A stretch of 64,000 nt of DNA, from assembly GCF_019112545.1 (NCBI RefSeq), contig NW_025064880.1, positions 807,337-871,336 on the forward strand, in the 5' to 3' direction. Positions 1-11,172 of this stretch are shown piece after piece (the stretch's first letter is position 1; each line of letters opens with the position of its first letter). The notes under the pieces were generated by a model. That model did not search any database. It saw nothing but the letters and a program-made list of their open reading frames with translations, and was not told where the DNA came from. This stretch comes from Guyanagaster necrorhizus (Eukaryota; Basidiomycota; Agaricomycetes; Agaricales; Physalacriaceae). The position numbers and the translations under genes were made by a program.

Positions 1-1
1 A

Positions 2-199
2 CAGGTTTTTTATAGTTCATCAGCTCAAATTGGACGCCTCATCGAGAACATCTCGCAAGGTATGGAGGCCGGATCCTTCAACTTCCGCACGGTAAATCCC
101 CCAGTACACTCGCCCTCATCATCGTTATCAACTTTTGACAACGGCTGGACGGTAGAAGAAAGACTAGACCATATGATTGGCTCCATGAAGGGAGCATAG
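2..199 (+). CDS. 3' end of an unidentified gene (partial)
   Basis: A reading frame is open from base 2 and ends at TAG 197-199, giving about 65 residues. The tail is rich in Ser and Pro and ends in an acidic/amphipathic stretch (WTVEERLDHMIG..MKGA). The other two forward frames are closed early. The tail has the composition of a real C-terminus, but I recognise no family. The gene starts left of the window. It converges with the DUF6593-like gene, whose stop lies 135 bases downstream on the other strand. Confidence 0.55.
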   Translation, partial: QVFYSSSAQIGRLIENISQGMEAGSFNFRTVNPPVHSPSSSLSTFDNGWTVEERLDHMIGSMKGA

Positions 200-333
200 T
201 TGACGGGTTTTTTTGCGGCCTTATTATGTATTTCCCTAAGATCTGGACTTGATTTGTTTTTGCATATCTATTCCTTTTTGATTAATGTCCACAGCGACGA
301 AAACTATAATATATATAATGTACAAGGCATTTT

Positions 334-1014
334 TTACATTCCGTGCAGGTCAATCCATCGATTCAGGGCAAGTGCCAACAAAGCTTCCACCAGTAATGTG
401 TCATGATTGAATTTATATTGCAGCAGTCCATGTGTTGGTCCGACTGCGGTCGAAGAAACATATCGACGGAAAGCAGCAATTTGGAAATTCGGCGCTACGT
501 ACAACTGGAGAAGCCACGAATCAGCGAAGTTGACGGTTGATTATGCTTATGATACATACATCGTAAGATGTTGGGTCGTTAAGGCATTTGCGCCATTCTA
601 GTTGTCTTCCATCGGAGGACACAAACGATCGCGCACTGCCGGAAAAACCATGAGCAGGGTTAAGAAAATTAAATGTCAAGAACTTACTTTTGTCTCGATC
701 CAGGCCGTACGAGATGTGACATTGGAATTTGTCGTTTGCCAATCGTCACTCTCCCCAAATGATTGCCCGGGCTCCAGTCAAAGGACGCGACCAGGTCTTT
801 GTTATTACTAAGGACCTATGAGAATTCATCCGTTAGCCGACTCCAAGACAAGGCGTCAACATTCCAAGCTCACAGTCGTTCTGATACTTGGAGCTATACT
901 TCGCTCGGGCGTGTCGAAACAGAGGTAAATCGGTTTCGTGTCTTCACCGATGATAACACAGGAGCGGGGGTCATCTCGGCCAGTGAAGAAGAGGTCGTAT
1001 GTTGGGTCAGCCAT
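334..1014 (-). CDS. DUF6593-like Agaricomycete protein, 171 aa
   Basis: This is a four-exon gene, read downward: 1014-874, 815-688, 635-560 and 504-334. The exons total 516 nt, an exact 172 codons with the stop. The protein starts MADPTYDLFF, continues through VASFDWSPGNHLGRVTIG and SFVSSDGRQLEWRK, and ends in a hydrophobic LLVEALLALALNRW segment. This pattern of an early beta-rich start, a 'dressed' middle (SDGR..EW) and a hydrophobic tail matches a large family of mushroom proteins annotated DUF6593. Its function is unknown. All three introns are GT..AG of 52-58 bases. A TATAAAAA box lies about 50 bases upstream. The family assignment is from memory of sequence patterns; the exon model itself is strong. 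Confidence 0.72.
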
Positions 1015-1061
1015 GGATACAAGTCGCAAATGTTTGTGGTCTGCAACTTTGCCTCTAGCCG

Positions 1062-1070
1062 CTTTTTATA
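1062..1070 (-). promoter_or_regulatory. TATA box of the DUF6593-like gene
   Basis: The minus strand reads TATAAAAAG here, about 48 bases upstream of the ATG at 1014. Position and sequence fit a core promoter. It is one of few clear TATA boxes in the window, which suggests regulated expression. Confidence 0.45.
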
Positions 1071-1655
1071 GAGCCATTATTGAACTGTGTTGCACTCGTG
1101 ATTTAGCGCGTTCCATGGGAATAAATCACCGATTGTGGCGCAAGAAGAGAAGCGAGGACAAGGTCTAGAGGTCAGGGAGGGTGGTCGATATGATGATGTC
1201 AAGTTCAGCCCAGCACAGCGGATGTGTATTCCTCGCTATCCCGCACATCTGCGGTGCCGACGCTCCCAACGCGGCGTCAATCCTTATTTGAAAAAGAGAT
1301 GAGTCGCACTAAAAGGTTATTTTTTCAAATGGTAACCATAGTCAGGCCGGGTCTCTTAGCCTCGGTGTCAGAGCCACTGGAGCCTTATGTTCCAGCCCCG
1401 AGGTGCATGTTGAAAAGAAGTTGGCAATGCGTCACCGACCCGTCGTCTAGTTTTGCCTAGGATCGTCCAGACCTCTAAAAGACTCAGCGTTCCAATCATA
1501 GTTATACGACGTCATTGACAGTCCTGATCGTTGATGAGAATTCTAAAGCCTACGAGAGAAAATCAGGAAAAACCGCAGCCGGCAAGCTGCTACTCACAAG
1601 AGAGTGGATTCTCGACGGTAGGCAACTATAAACATTATCGAGGAACACAGAAAAT
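1071..1655. other. Intergenic stretch without a supported gene
   Basis: These bases hold the upstream region of the DUF6593-like gene and the 3' flank of the BTB gene. Short open frames exist (for example 1224-1460 on the plus strand, which has no ATG at its start), but none has recognisable protein character or splice structure. Confidence 0.5.
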
Positions 1656-3061
1656 CTAGGAATTCACTTTCCATAATGGTCGCTTCTTCAATTTCCTGGT
1701 CACATGTACAGCGCTCCCTCCAAAGCTGCCGCCGCCGAAAGCAAGAACGACGGTTTCCTCAGTCCCAGGACCGCGCGCGATCCCCCGTTTCCTCATCTCA
1801 ACAGCCTCCTTTGCAAATTTGAAACGTGCTTGGTCGGACCCTGCAGGGGTACAGTTATGGTTAAACTTTGATTTCTAAAAGAAAAGAAAAGAACAGGGGA
1901 GCGTACCGATATTGAAAGTAGGTGATTCAACGGCTGCCTTGAACATCTCGAAGGGGACGCGAGAAAATACCTGTAACAACACCTCACGCCCACTGGGTCC
2001 AGAGCCTGATGGAGTAGGCGGTACGGAGTCTGGAGTCGTTTGTACCTCTAGAACCTCGGGAAGTGTTACAACCAAGAAGTGGAAGACATCATCTCGGATT
2101 CGTTGGGCAAAGTGACCAAACACGGTGACTGGTGGAATATCAGGCGTTGATGATCCGTCGGGTGAAGACGGAGGAAGTGTATCAACAAATTCGAGCCACG
2201 ACCCAATGGTACTGACGTTTATAGCTCGTCTGCATGTCTCATATGCAAACTGGCAAAGGTCGTCCGTACCGCCCAGGAGACAACCTGCAGCGAGGACCGC
2301 GCGCGCATTATCCGGCCTAATCAAACTTAGCGAAACGGAAGAGTAGAGATAGCCCAGAGCTAAGAAACGGGTGATCAGGGATGATAGCGGCAAATGGCTG
2401 TATAGGTGTCATACCTATCGCAAAGCCCTGGCAGGCGAAAAATTAAAGAACGTATTCTCTGACATGAGAGACATGATTACGAACCTCTTGGGTAACCTCT
2501 GGTTCCTGTTCGAGAGGTACAAATATTACCCTTTGACCCCCACCTTGTGGTGATGTTGACATCAAGTGAGCCAAAAAAGGGGACCGCGACAATATAATAG
2601 CATGTAAACGATAACTATTTTGTTGTACTTGCTAGAAAGATCGGAAATGCGGAGATGAAAGGATCAGTGAATACGTGAAGACGACAAGTCAAAGGAACGT
2701 ACGAGGATGGTGTCGGCATAGTTCTTCAGGCGAGATCACGGTCAGAGAACGAGTCCAGACCCACAACATCAAAGAAAACTCACTCCCGTCTGGAAACCAG
2801 CATTATAGAGATGATTGACGATGTCCTCATTGTGATTTTGGTACGAGCTGCATTGTCAAATAGCGATAAAAAAGATCAACAACGACCCGGACGCGAAGGA
2901 CAGCAGACCAACTGGGAATACCCATTCGCTGGATATGCAGAGCTCGTGGCTGAGCGGTTCGAGTCGTCGAACGAGTCTGGCGACGGCGCAGGCTGTCCAT
3001 ATGTTATCCCATTCGGATGGCCATGCCCATTCATTGAGGTCGATGATGAACTGGTGCTCAT
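1656..3061 (-). CDS. BTB/POZ-domain protein
   Basis: The gene starts at ATG 3061 (MSTSSSSTSMNGHGHP), a Ser/Gly/Pro-rich lead. It continues with a BTB fold: GFQTGNYADTIL, then a YRLHAIILSRSPFLAHLM core, then VIFVPLEQEPEVTQEGFAIALGYLYSS. The C-terminal half (AVLAAGCLLGGTDDLCQFAYETCRRA; VFHFLVVTLPEVL; LAFGGGSFGGSAVHV) matches fungal BTB proteins annotated as hypothetical. BTB domains usually dimerise and often act as adaptors for cullin-3 ubiquitin ligases; that role is inferred here. Exons seen include 2359-1907, a 13-nt exon 2427-2415, and the last exon 1840-1656. The exact end of exon 1 (near 2900) is unresolved. No truncation is visible. Confidence 0.85.
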
Positions 3062-3419
3062 GTCGTTTTTCGGTTAGATGAAAGAAAGATACAGCGAGCC
3101 TCTGTCACCGAAGTGGCAGCCTGTCAGATGGGGAGGGTTGGGGGTGTAAAATTCGAGTGCCAGTGCGACGTGGTGAGCAAACCGAGGAAAGGCGCTGGCT
3201 GTCCTGGGCCACACCTGAGTTTCAAATTCAACAACACCGACACTCGACGCTGCGACCCTTCGTCCTGGAAGTAATAATATTCTACTGGCCAGCTCGACGT
3301 CCTGCCCAGCGCGCAATTCTCCCGTTACTGTTATTTATTCCACCGCCAGCGAGTCGCCCAATTGGCCAGCAGCAAAAGGCCCGCAGTGTGCCCTTTGTTG
3401 ATTTCAAACTCCGCCTGCC
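3062..3419. promoter_or_regulatory. Divergent promoter region between BTB gene and NTAQ1
   Basis: The two genes point away from each other across 358 bases with no supported coding sequence, so this stretch must hold both promoters. I see no clear TATA box. Confidence 0.4.
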
Positions 3420-4316
3420 ATGTTGCCGCCCAACCTGCCTCGCGATTCGCCATATACTTGCTGCTACTGTGAAGAGAACATATACCTTCTCGCGCAGAAA
3501 TTCACATCCGATTCAGGCCTGAACGGCGGCTGGAACATATATGTCGTCTTCATTTCCAATGATACCAATACCGTGTTGTACCAGCAATCTTCTCTCGCAC
3601 GGTTCTTCCAGTTGACATTAGAACCTATTCTAGGTGGCCCTTCGGAACCAGAAGAGTGCGCCCCATGAAGATTTTCCGGTCTGCTGGGACTACCACGTAG
3701 TGCTGTTATTGCGGAACATCTCGATATATCCCCAATCCGACACGGAAAACTGCAATTGGGTATACGACTTCGACACTCGCCTGCCGGTACCTGTGCCTTT
3801 AGCAGGTATTAGAAGATCATCCAATGACAGCCATAGAATACCGGTAACTGACCGATACAAATTAGAATACCTCCGTCAAACCTTCAGCGACGGATTCCCC
3901 GAAAAATTTCAGAGGTCAGTAGTGATACCAGTGTGGCGCATCCAACTCTTCGTCCATTCAACTCGATCATTTATTTCAGCTTGTTCCGTCTTGTGCCCGG
4001 CGAGGTATATCTCCAGTATTTTGCTTCAGACCGCTCACATATGGCAAGTCTGTTCTCATCTCTTGGAAAAATCTAGGGTCAAGAACGCAGCCCACAGATT
4101 CACGGAGATGGTTCGTTTTCGTCTCCGCCACCTTTGTATCCCCCGATCTACGGAACCAAAACTCTTGGCAGAGGCATTCGCTCCAATTTGATGAAAAGCT
4201 TCGTCTGCATGACGCCCTCCGATGACACCTTTGGCAATGTCTATGACCTCCATACTTTCGAACGATGGGCACGCGGTCAGTCTGAAAATTGTTTTACAGC
4301 TGATAATGCAAATTGA
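3420..4316 (+). CDS. NTAQ1: Protein N-terminal glutamine amidohydrolase (NTAQ1)
   Basis: This enzyme deamidates N-terminal Gln to Glu, feeding proteins into the Arg/N-degron pathway. Exons are 3420-3572, 3634-3805, 3866-3914, 3980-4043 and 4098-4316, summing to 657 nt and 218 residues, close to the family's usual size of about 200. The catalytic Cys lies in the early YTCCYCEENIYLL segment. The signature WDYHV holds the His, and VYDFDTRLPVPVPL holds the Asp, so the Cys-His-Asp triad is complete. VYLQYFASDRSHM, then a Pro-rich PPPLYPPIYG and a closing VYDLHTFERW follow the family order. The intron after RSHM uses a GC donor (GCAAGT). The gene is divergent from the BTB gene. Confidence 0.9.
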
Positions 4317-4489
4317 TTATAATTGTAAAGAGACATCAATGATGGTGGCTGGCGACGGTCCATATTTGCACGGATCCCGAAACGTAAAGGACACTGCAAG
4401 TTGTGAATGATTTTTGGGCTACAAGAAGCAGAATAACAATAGAACCTGCAATATGCAAAGATATATGGGTATACTGGTATCATAATAGA

Positions 4490-4792
4490 TCATGAACCCT
4501 GCTGGATGTGTGAGCCTTGGGTCGACAAAGGGCTAGCTTTGGATTTCAGAACTAGATCCGGAGAAGACGTATCCACTCGGAATGAAGTGAAGACCGGGTG
4601 GGTTGACGAAGATGACGCCTTTGATTGTGCAACAGGCCGCTTGGGACTAGGCGCCATAATTTGGATGGGGGCGGTGGCGACGAACGATGTTGGCTGAGAA
4701 TAGTACTGGGATGGCATGGGTGCTTGAGGGAGGATCACCGATGAATTGGTGAAGGGATGGACCGCAAAAGGGTCGAAGGACGAACGAGCCAT
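4490..4792 (-). CDS. Small Pro/Ser-rich protein, about 100 aa or C-terminal exon of a longer one
   Basis: ATG 4792 opens MARSSFDPFAVHPF and stays open to a stop at 4490. The composition is rich in Ser, Pro, Gln and Ala (SQYYSQP; MAPSPKRPVAQSKASSSS), which is typical of a disordered fungal protein. I recognise no family. A second ATG-started stretch upstream (5004 to about 4940) could be its first exon, spliced in phase 0 at the AG near 4808. The single-exon reading is the simplest. Confidence 0.4.
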   Translation of the reverse strand: MARSSFDPFAVHPFTNSSVILPQAPMPSQYYSQPTSFVATAPIQIMAPSPKRPVAQSKASSSSTHPVFTSFRVDTSSPDLVLKSKASPLSTQGSHIQQGS

Positions 4793-5557
4793 CACCACAT
4801 GCAACTCAGGATGAGCGCAAATTTTCTTTCTGGTTTATGACTGCCGCCTGGAAAGGTATTATTCCGGGAAGCCCGGCGTTCCGCTGAGGTATCCGTATTC
4901 CACGTGGCCTGCATTTCCCCACAGTCGATCGCCGATCCCGTTACTCCTTTTGGGTCTCCGATGCAGCTCCGATTTCTCCGATTCCGCCCATCAACATCAT
5001 CCATCTATCATCCATGCATGCCATCAATACTGGCGACGGCGGATAAACCAACGGACCACTGATATTCGTTGTCAATAATTAGCGTACGTACTACTATGTA
5101 CCCTTACCAACCATTACATTATTGTCATCTGATGTAAGGATCGGGGCCTTCTATCTGCATTTCATTTCATCGTTTCATCACTCGTCTTCGACAAAGCTTC
5201 GAATCTTTTTTCTTTTTCAATTTGCGTATTCCGTGGTTTGTCCGGATGCAATTGGTTATTCAGAAGGGGCAAAAAGTAATTTTATGCGTCTCGACCCTCG
5301 AAAACGAGTTGATGCAATCCGCAACCCTCGAGTAGCCGTTGGGCATGCTCGTCTCACTGCAAGTCTGGATTTCTGCCACAATGCCTATTACGCCGATGCT
5401 CGCAAAATCCAGCTATTTGTAAGGATGCTCCGCCGCACCCAATCAGGTTAGGGATAATAGGCATGCTGCACTCCCAAGTTGACGCCGTATGTCGTGAAAA
5501 TCAACATCATGGCCTAGTATCCCCCAGAATTAGTAAAAATAACCACCTAGAACATTA
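4793..5557. other. Stretch without a supported gene
   Basis: These bases lie between the small Pro/Ser-rich gene and the 3' end of ATP12. A forward open frame at 5122-5451 has no homolog pattern I know and no splice context. The 5004-4940 minus-strand frame may be a first exon of the gene at 4490-4792. Nothing else is supported. Confidence 0.45.
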
Positions 5558-6543
5558 TCACCTACTGTCTTCGACCTCCCCCCAACGTTCGATTTGGCTT
5601 GACACCTCGACCCGAGCGGCTATTGATGCCTGCTCCACCGTGATAAACCGCTTAACCAACGCCAACGCAATCAAGAACGATTTCGTTATGTACGTGGCTC
5701 GTTCCATGGCTGTTTTTCCCATGAGACCCGACGCCGTTGAGGACCATGATACACATACCGGCCATTTCCCAGGAAGTGAACGTTTTCAACTCTTCGATGA
5801 ATCTCTGCTTCGTTGCTTCCGGCTGCTTGTTTGACAGTATCGACTCGAATTTGTGGATTTCGACCTTGAACGTGTTACGTGCCCATTCCAGCAAGGGATC
5901 CCAATGTTTCGTTTGGAGCGTCACGAGTTGAGGAGGGTAGTCTTCGTGGAAGCTAAAAGTGCATCAGCTTCTATCCCTTTGAAGCAACTGACGCCTAGAT
6001 TGCCTACCATATCGTATCGGTATCAAGATATTCAAGCAAAGCATGGCAAACCTCTTCCCGGACAGCCTCTTCTCCAAGGGAATCGATTGCTCTGGAGACC
6101 AAAGATGTCTGCGACTCCTTCAAATCCTTGATATGGTATCAAACAGCTGACTCACAATTGGCAAAGCGTGAGGCTTTAATAGTTTGTCCTGGTTATCCCA
6201 TTCAGTAGCCACGAGAGTCGCAATCAACATTTTATTTCCAGGCAGTAGCAGCGTATTGCCGGAGGGGGTTTTGAGTGCGCGCCTGTCCAGAGTTACGGTA
6301 AAGGATTCCCTGCGTTTCTCTATACCCACATCTTTCCAAAAGCGTTTCATCGTCGACTCTGCGCCTGCAATGTGTCTTCCTTTTCAACGAGTGCATAACT
6401 AGGAAGAAAATAGTCAGCTCACGGTTCGTTTCCGTGACTGGAGGGCCATCGATGACAGAAGCTGTCGATTGAAGCCTCCTGAGGTTATGCGGAAAGGTTA
6501 CGACCGCTGATCTTATAGGCACTAGACGGCAGAAAAAACTCAT
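5558..6543 (-). CDS. ATP12: ATP12, mitochondrial F1-ATPase assembly chaperone
   Basis: ATP12 binds the F1 alpha subunit in the mitochondrial matrix so it can pair with beta. Exons are 6543-6423, 6364-6156, 6126-6008, 5952-5759 and 5709-5558, summing to 795 nt and 264 residues. The start MSFFCRLVPIRSAV..LRRLQST is Arg/Ser/hydrophobic with no acids, a good mitochondrial presequence. The family core is plain: MKRFWKDVGIEKR, TVTLDRRALKTPSG, LVATEWDNQ, TSLVSRAIDSL and HWDPLLEWA. The last exon carries SQIERWGEVEDSR, the conserved end. It is divergent from MSH3 across about 220 bases. Confidence 0.93.
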
Positions 6544-6766
6544 AGTCGAGAGCAATACGACAACGACGGTCAGCACGCGCAGACCGTCACTGGAAGGTCT
6601 AAAAAAGAAATTGGGCGTGACATGACATAGGTGACGCTATATCACGTGGCAATTGGTTAACTACACATAAAAAGACTAGAAAAACTCAAACGGTTGTCAA
6701 CTCTCTTGATCACATACTATTCTCTGCCTGTTTCTGTCACCGTTTTATCGTGTCCTTTGAATTCCT

Positions 6767-9700
6767 ATGAAGAGCGGCTTGCAGTCCCCTCAGGCTAGAA
6801 TATCGTCGTATTTTTCTCAGGCTTCAAGTTCGAGTTCCAATAAAGGAGGCAAACATAGGTCGAGCCCTATCGACTTGACTGGTGACGCGGACATTTCAGA
6901 CAACCAGCCACCTCAAAAGAAACAAAAAATTGCCGTCCCTTCTCCTGTCCTTTCTCGGACGTTGGAGTGGCAGTATGCACCCTTCAATACTGAGGCTACG
7001 TCTCCAACCCCCCCGACTGAACGCGAAATACATGCAAAGAAGAAACGCCAAGAGGCTTTCAGGAAGAAGTTGTTAGCAGATGATCATCACTTTAGTCGAC
7101 GAACGTCTGACACGCGTGAACCCGAAAAGGTGCAGGATGAGGTTGCAGAGTTGTCGGGAGACGAGTCGGACGATAAGTTCGAGGCATTGACGAAGATGTT
7201 TTCGGTCGGGGATCAGAACGCAAAGAATGTCGCCAGCAAGAAGCCCGTACGCACAAAGAGTGCGCCAAAGGTCATCGAAGAGAACGGACCATGCGGGCAG
7301 CCGTATACACCTTTGGAAAAGCAGGTGAGAATCATTTTTATCAATGGACTGTGTGTGATCGGTGATTGATTAACATGTAACAGGTTCTACAGCTCAAAAG
7401 GGAGAACCCTAGTACCGTGTTGATGATTGAAGTTGGATACAAGTACAGGTTCTTCGGAGATGATGCTAAGGTACGATACTTGTATTTCGCCAAGACAATC
7501 ATTTGGCTGAGCGCTAAGCTAGGTCGCGAGTAAAGAACTTGGGATGGTGTCATTTAACGATCGCAACTTTCTTGTAGCCTCCATCCCCTCCCATAGACGA
7601 GACATACACTTGAAAAAGTATGTCCTTGATATCTGTTTTGACCAACTTTTTTCAACTTTCCCTGTAGGCTACTATCGCAAGGTTATCGAGTTGGGATTGT
7701 GCAACAGACAGAGACAGCTGCTTTGAAGAAAGTCAGTGACAACCGAAACGCACCCTTTGAACGGAAATTGACTGGCCTATATACAGCAACTACGTGAGTC
7801 TTGTATTTAATACGTTCATGGATGCACAACCTGACAACAGGGTAGATTTGTGGATGATCTCGATTCTGTAGATGACGTCGACAAATATCTTTCTCCGCCC
7901 TTTATGTGTATTGTTGAGGAGAAGAGGGGCCGCCACGACGGGGATGTGCATATTGGCTTAATCAGTATCTGTCCAAGTACAGGGGACGTTATATGGGATG
8001 TGTTTGAAGGTGCGGTGTGCTTCTTATGATAGCCGGTGACCGGGACTCAAAAGCTACACTTTAGATACCCTCATGCGCCTAGAGCTAGAGGTAATATCCG
8101 TTACAAATTTACCAGCAGGTGGTCTTCTCTCACTGTTTATCAGACGAGGTTGTCACATACAAAACCTGCCGAGTTACTATTACATCAAGGTGGTTTAACG
8201 AAAGCAACGGAGAAAATATTATCTCACTTCACTACGTACGTTTCAATGTCGTGGTAACGAGAATATGCGAATTAACATATCATACTAGCGTCTCACCGAC
8301 TGATGGTAGCATTCGCGTTGAGCACTTTCAGGCTTTGATGGCCTATACAGATGCATATTCCTACATTACCGATTTCTACGCCAAGAAGAAACCAGGACCC
8401 ACGGTTTCGGATAGTGTCAGATCTGGTACATGTGGATAAAAGTTTTTACGTTCATGTGCTCATCCTTTCACCAGGAAAAATCCTCGCGGATATCTCCGAC
8501 TTGCCCAAGTCGGTTGTGGTCGCTCTTGCGCACTCCATGCAGTACCTATCCAAGTTTGGCCTCGCCGATGCCTTTTTGGAAACTAACTTCTTCACCAAAT
8601 TCACGACGCGTGCTCACATGCTACTGGCAGCCAATACCCTTCAGAATCTTGAGATATATAGAAACGAGACGGATTACACAACTCGCGGCTCCCTAATGTG
8701 GATTTTGGACCATACGAAGACAAGGTTTGGAGCCCGATTATTGAGGTACTGGGTAGGTAGGCCCTTAGTCGATAAAGTGTATGTCGGTATTCACTCGGTC
8801 TTGTGTGAAGGACTCAATCCCTTGGTAGTGCTCTACAGCAACGAATAGACGCAGTAGAAGAGATTCTTGCAAGTTCTTCCGAAAAACTCGTCGGCCTCCG
8901 TCAAGTTCTCAAAGGACTCCCTGATCTCGCCAAGGGCCTCTGTAGAATACACTACGGCCAGGTAACCGTTTGGTGCTTCAGTCAGATGTCATTTCTCACG
9001 CTGCCCTGCTTAGTGTACTCCTCAAGAACTGGCGATCCTTATACGCGCTTTCAAAAAAATCGCCGAGTCTGTAGGCGTCATGGGGAAATCGTCTGACGTC
9101 GGACTCGCTTCCATGCTTTTGAACGACATCATATTTTCGCTTCAAGATGTAAAGGGTCCCGTCGCCGATATGCTGAGCATTGTCAATCTCAATGAAGCAG
9201 CGGAAGGCAAGAAGGCTACCATGTGGGTCGACCCCGAGCGATATCCTGATGTTTTGGATCGTGATCTCGTTTGTTTTCTATGCTCAGAAATCTCAGATGA
9301 GACACTAATGTGATGGGTGTTGATGTAGGCAATACTGCAGGTGGAAGCGGAGCTGGAAGACGAATTGAAAGCGAGTGAGTGTTGAAGGGGTGGTGTACGA
9401 CCATGACTCATTTTTAGCAGTTCGGAAACTCTTGAAGTTTCCGTCCCTTCAATGGAGTACAATTTCGGGAGAAGATGTGAGCGGTGATGTCTTTCTTTAT
9501 TTTGTCGCTGAACTTGTACAGTTTGTTGTGGAACTAAAGAAAAGCGATCATAGGCCAATTCCTGATGATTGGAGTCGACTTTCAAAGTTCGTCACACATA
9601 TTATCGTATGGAATCTTCTGATTGAGGTTAATATTTACCTTATCGAAGAACGAAGCATTTGGAGCGTTACCAACCTTTATCTGTAAAACACAAAGTTGAA

Positions 9701-11037
9701 GAAAGGAATCAAGGACAAGAGAGCTTGAAAGTGCGTTGTGAAACATTCACGTTCGATTATCAGAGTACTCAATTAGATACCAGGCTGAGGCTCATAAAGC
9801 ATATCTCTCATTCTTGGGTGAAATCAGCGAGAAATACTATGGCGTACTGCGAAATGCGGTCACCAAACTTGCCATTGCCGATTGTTTGTTCAGCTTAGCA
9901 CACGTAGCTTTACTTCCAGGGTATGTTAAACCATGCCTTGCCGACAAAGATGTCCTCGAGATCGTTGACGGGCGGCATCCGATGGTTGAGGTCTTGCAGG
10001 ATAATCCTTTCGTTTCGAACACTGTCCTTATGGGAGGCTCTGAACCCAAGAATAAAATTATCACAGGACCAAATATGGGAGGGTAAGTTTTTACCTTCCT
10101 TCAATTCAAATAGGTGTCATTTCAAGTCCTTGGCTAGGAAAAGCTCTTCGGTACGCATGGTAGCCCTTATTGCTGTCATGGCCCAGGTTGGTAGTTATGT
10201 CCCTGCCGCATCTGTCAAAATCAATCTACTGGATTCTGTCCTTACACGAATGGGAGGTACGTGAAATTTTGTACCGGGGAACAGCCGCTGACATGTTCGT
10301 ATAGCCTCTGACGACCTTGCGAGAGGACGATCTACATTTATGGTGGAGATGGCGGAAACGAGTGAAATTCTGCATACAGCGACGGAGAGAAGTCTAGTAA
10401 TTCTGGATGAACTTGGGCGGGGGACCTCGACTTTTGATGGGGTAAGTTTTGATAGATTTTCCATGACACGTGGCTTACAGCTCACTAGATGGCAATCGCG
10501 GATGCTGTCTTGCAGCATCTGGTGCACTCTGTAGGGTGCAAGACGCTGTTTATCACGCACTATCCCTCGATAGCTCTGGGATTGAAGAAGAAGTTCCCCA
10601 AGGCGATTCATAACCTGCATATGGGCTATGAAGCTGAAACCAGCATTGCTGGCTTTCGTGACATTACATTTTTGTATCGTCTGACTAGCGGAATTGCTTC
10701 AGGTATGTTTTTTGGACACCCCTTAATCCTTCGCTAATCTATGTAGAATCCTTTGGTGTGGAATGTGGTGCTCTCGCCGGGCTTCCAGAAAGCATTTTGT
10801 CCGTCGCCGCCGAACAGTCATCTCGGATGAAAGATCAAATAATAGCACGTACGAGACGCAATAAGTATGTCTGAGCGGTGTTATATCTCTTTTCCTCATT
10901 TTGACCCGTACATTTGTTGCAGGACAAAAAAGATCATGAAGCTGTTGTGCATATGCTTACAAAGTGGAAAGACAGCAGGCAGCTCACTTTCAAGTCTTAG
11001 ACTGGTAATAGATGAGTTGGTAGCGAATCATTATTAG
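6767..11037 (+). CDS. MSH3: DNA mismatch repair protein MSH3
   Basis: MSH3 pairs with MSH2 (MutSbeta) and recognises insertion/deletion loops in the nucleus. The N-terminus holds QARISSYF, a textbook PCNA-binding (PIP) box at residues about 9-16, then a disordered charged linker. The mismatch-binding start follows: YTPLEKQ spliced to [10 protein letters not shown] and VGYKYRFFG. Lever and clamp regions include [20 protein letters not shown] and a [13 protein letters not shown] stretch. The ATPase has Walker A (GPNMGGKS, split by an intron at 10083), then [13 protein letters not shown], Walker B ([16 protein letters not shown]) and the ITHYPS switch. The gene has well over a dozen exons. Not every small exon in 7.4-8.4 kb was resolved. 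No break in the ATPase is visible. Confidence 0.93.
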
Positions 11038-11172
11038 TGTTGCTACATATCAGTACAATTTAACCGGGGACTGCTCTTGTTGTGCTGCTTTAGATGACGC
11101 AATGTATGGGCACTCACTGTCCCATGGCTTTCATGGTTAAAAGACGAAGCGTTCAATTGTGGAATATCGTGT

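Noticed and set aside
1224..1460. 78-codon forward frame
   Set aside because: It opens at GTG, not ATG, and shows no protein character.
1912..2346. Forward open frames of 67 and 73 codons
   Set aside because: They lie opposite the main BTB exon and have no ATG-linked protein pattern.
5122..5451. 109-codon forward frame
   Set aside because: No family pattern, no splice structure, and composition unlike neighbouring proteins.
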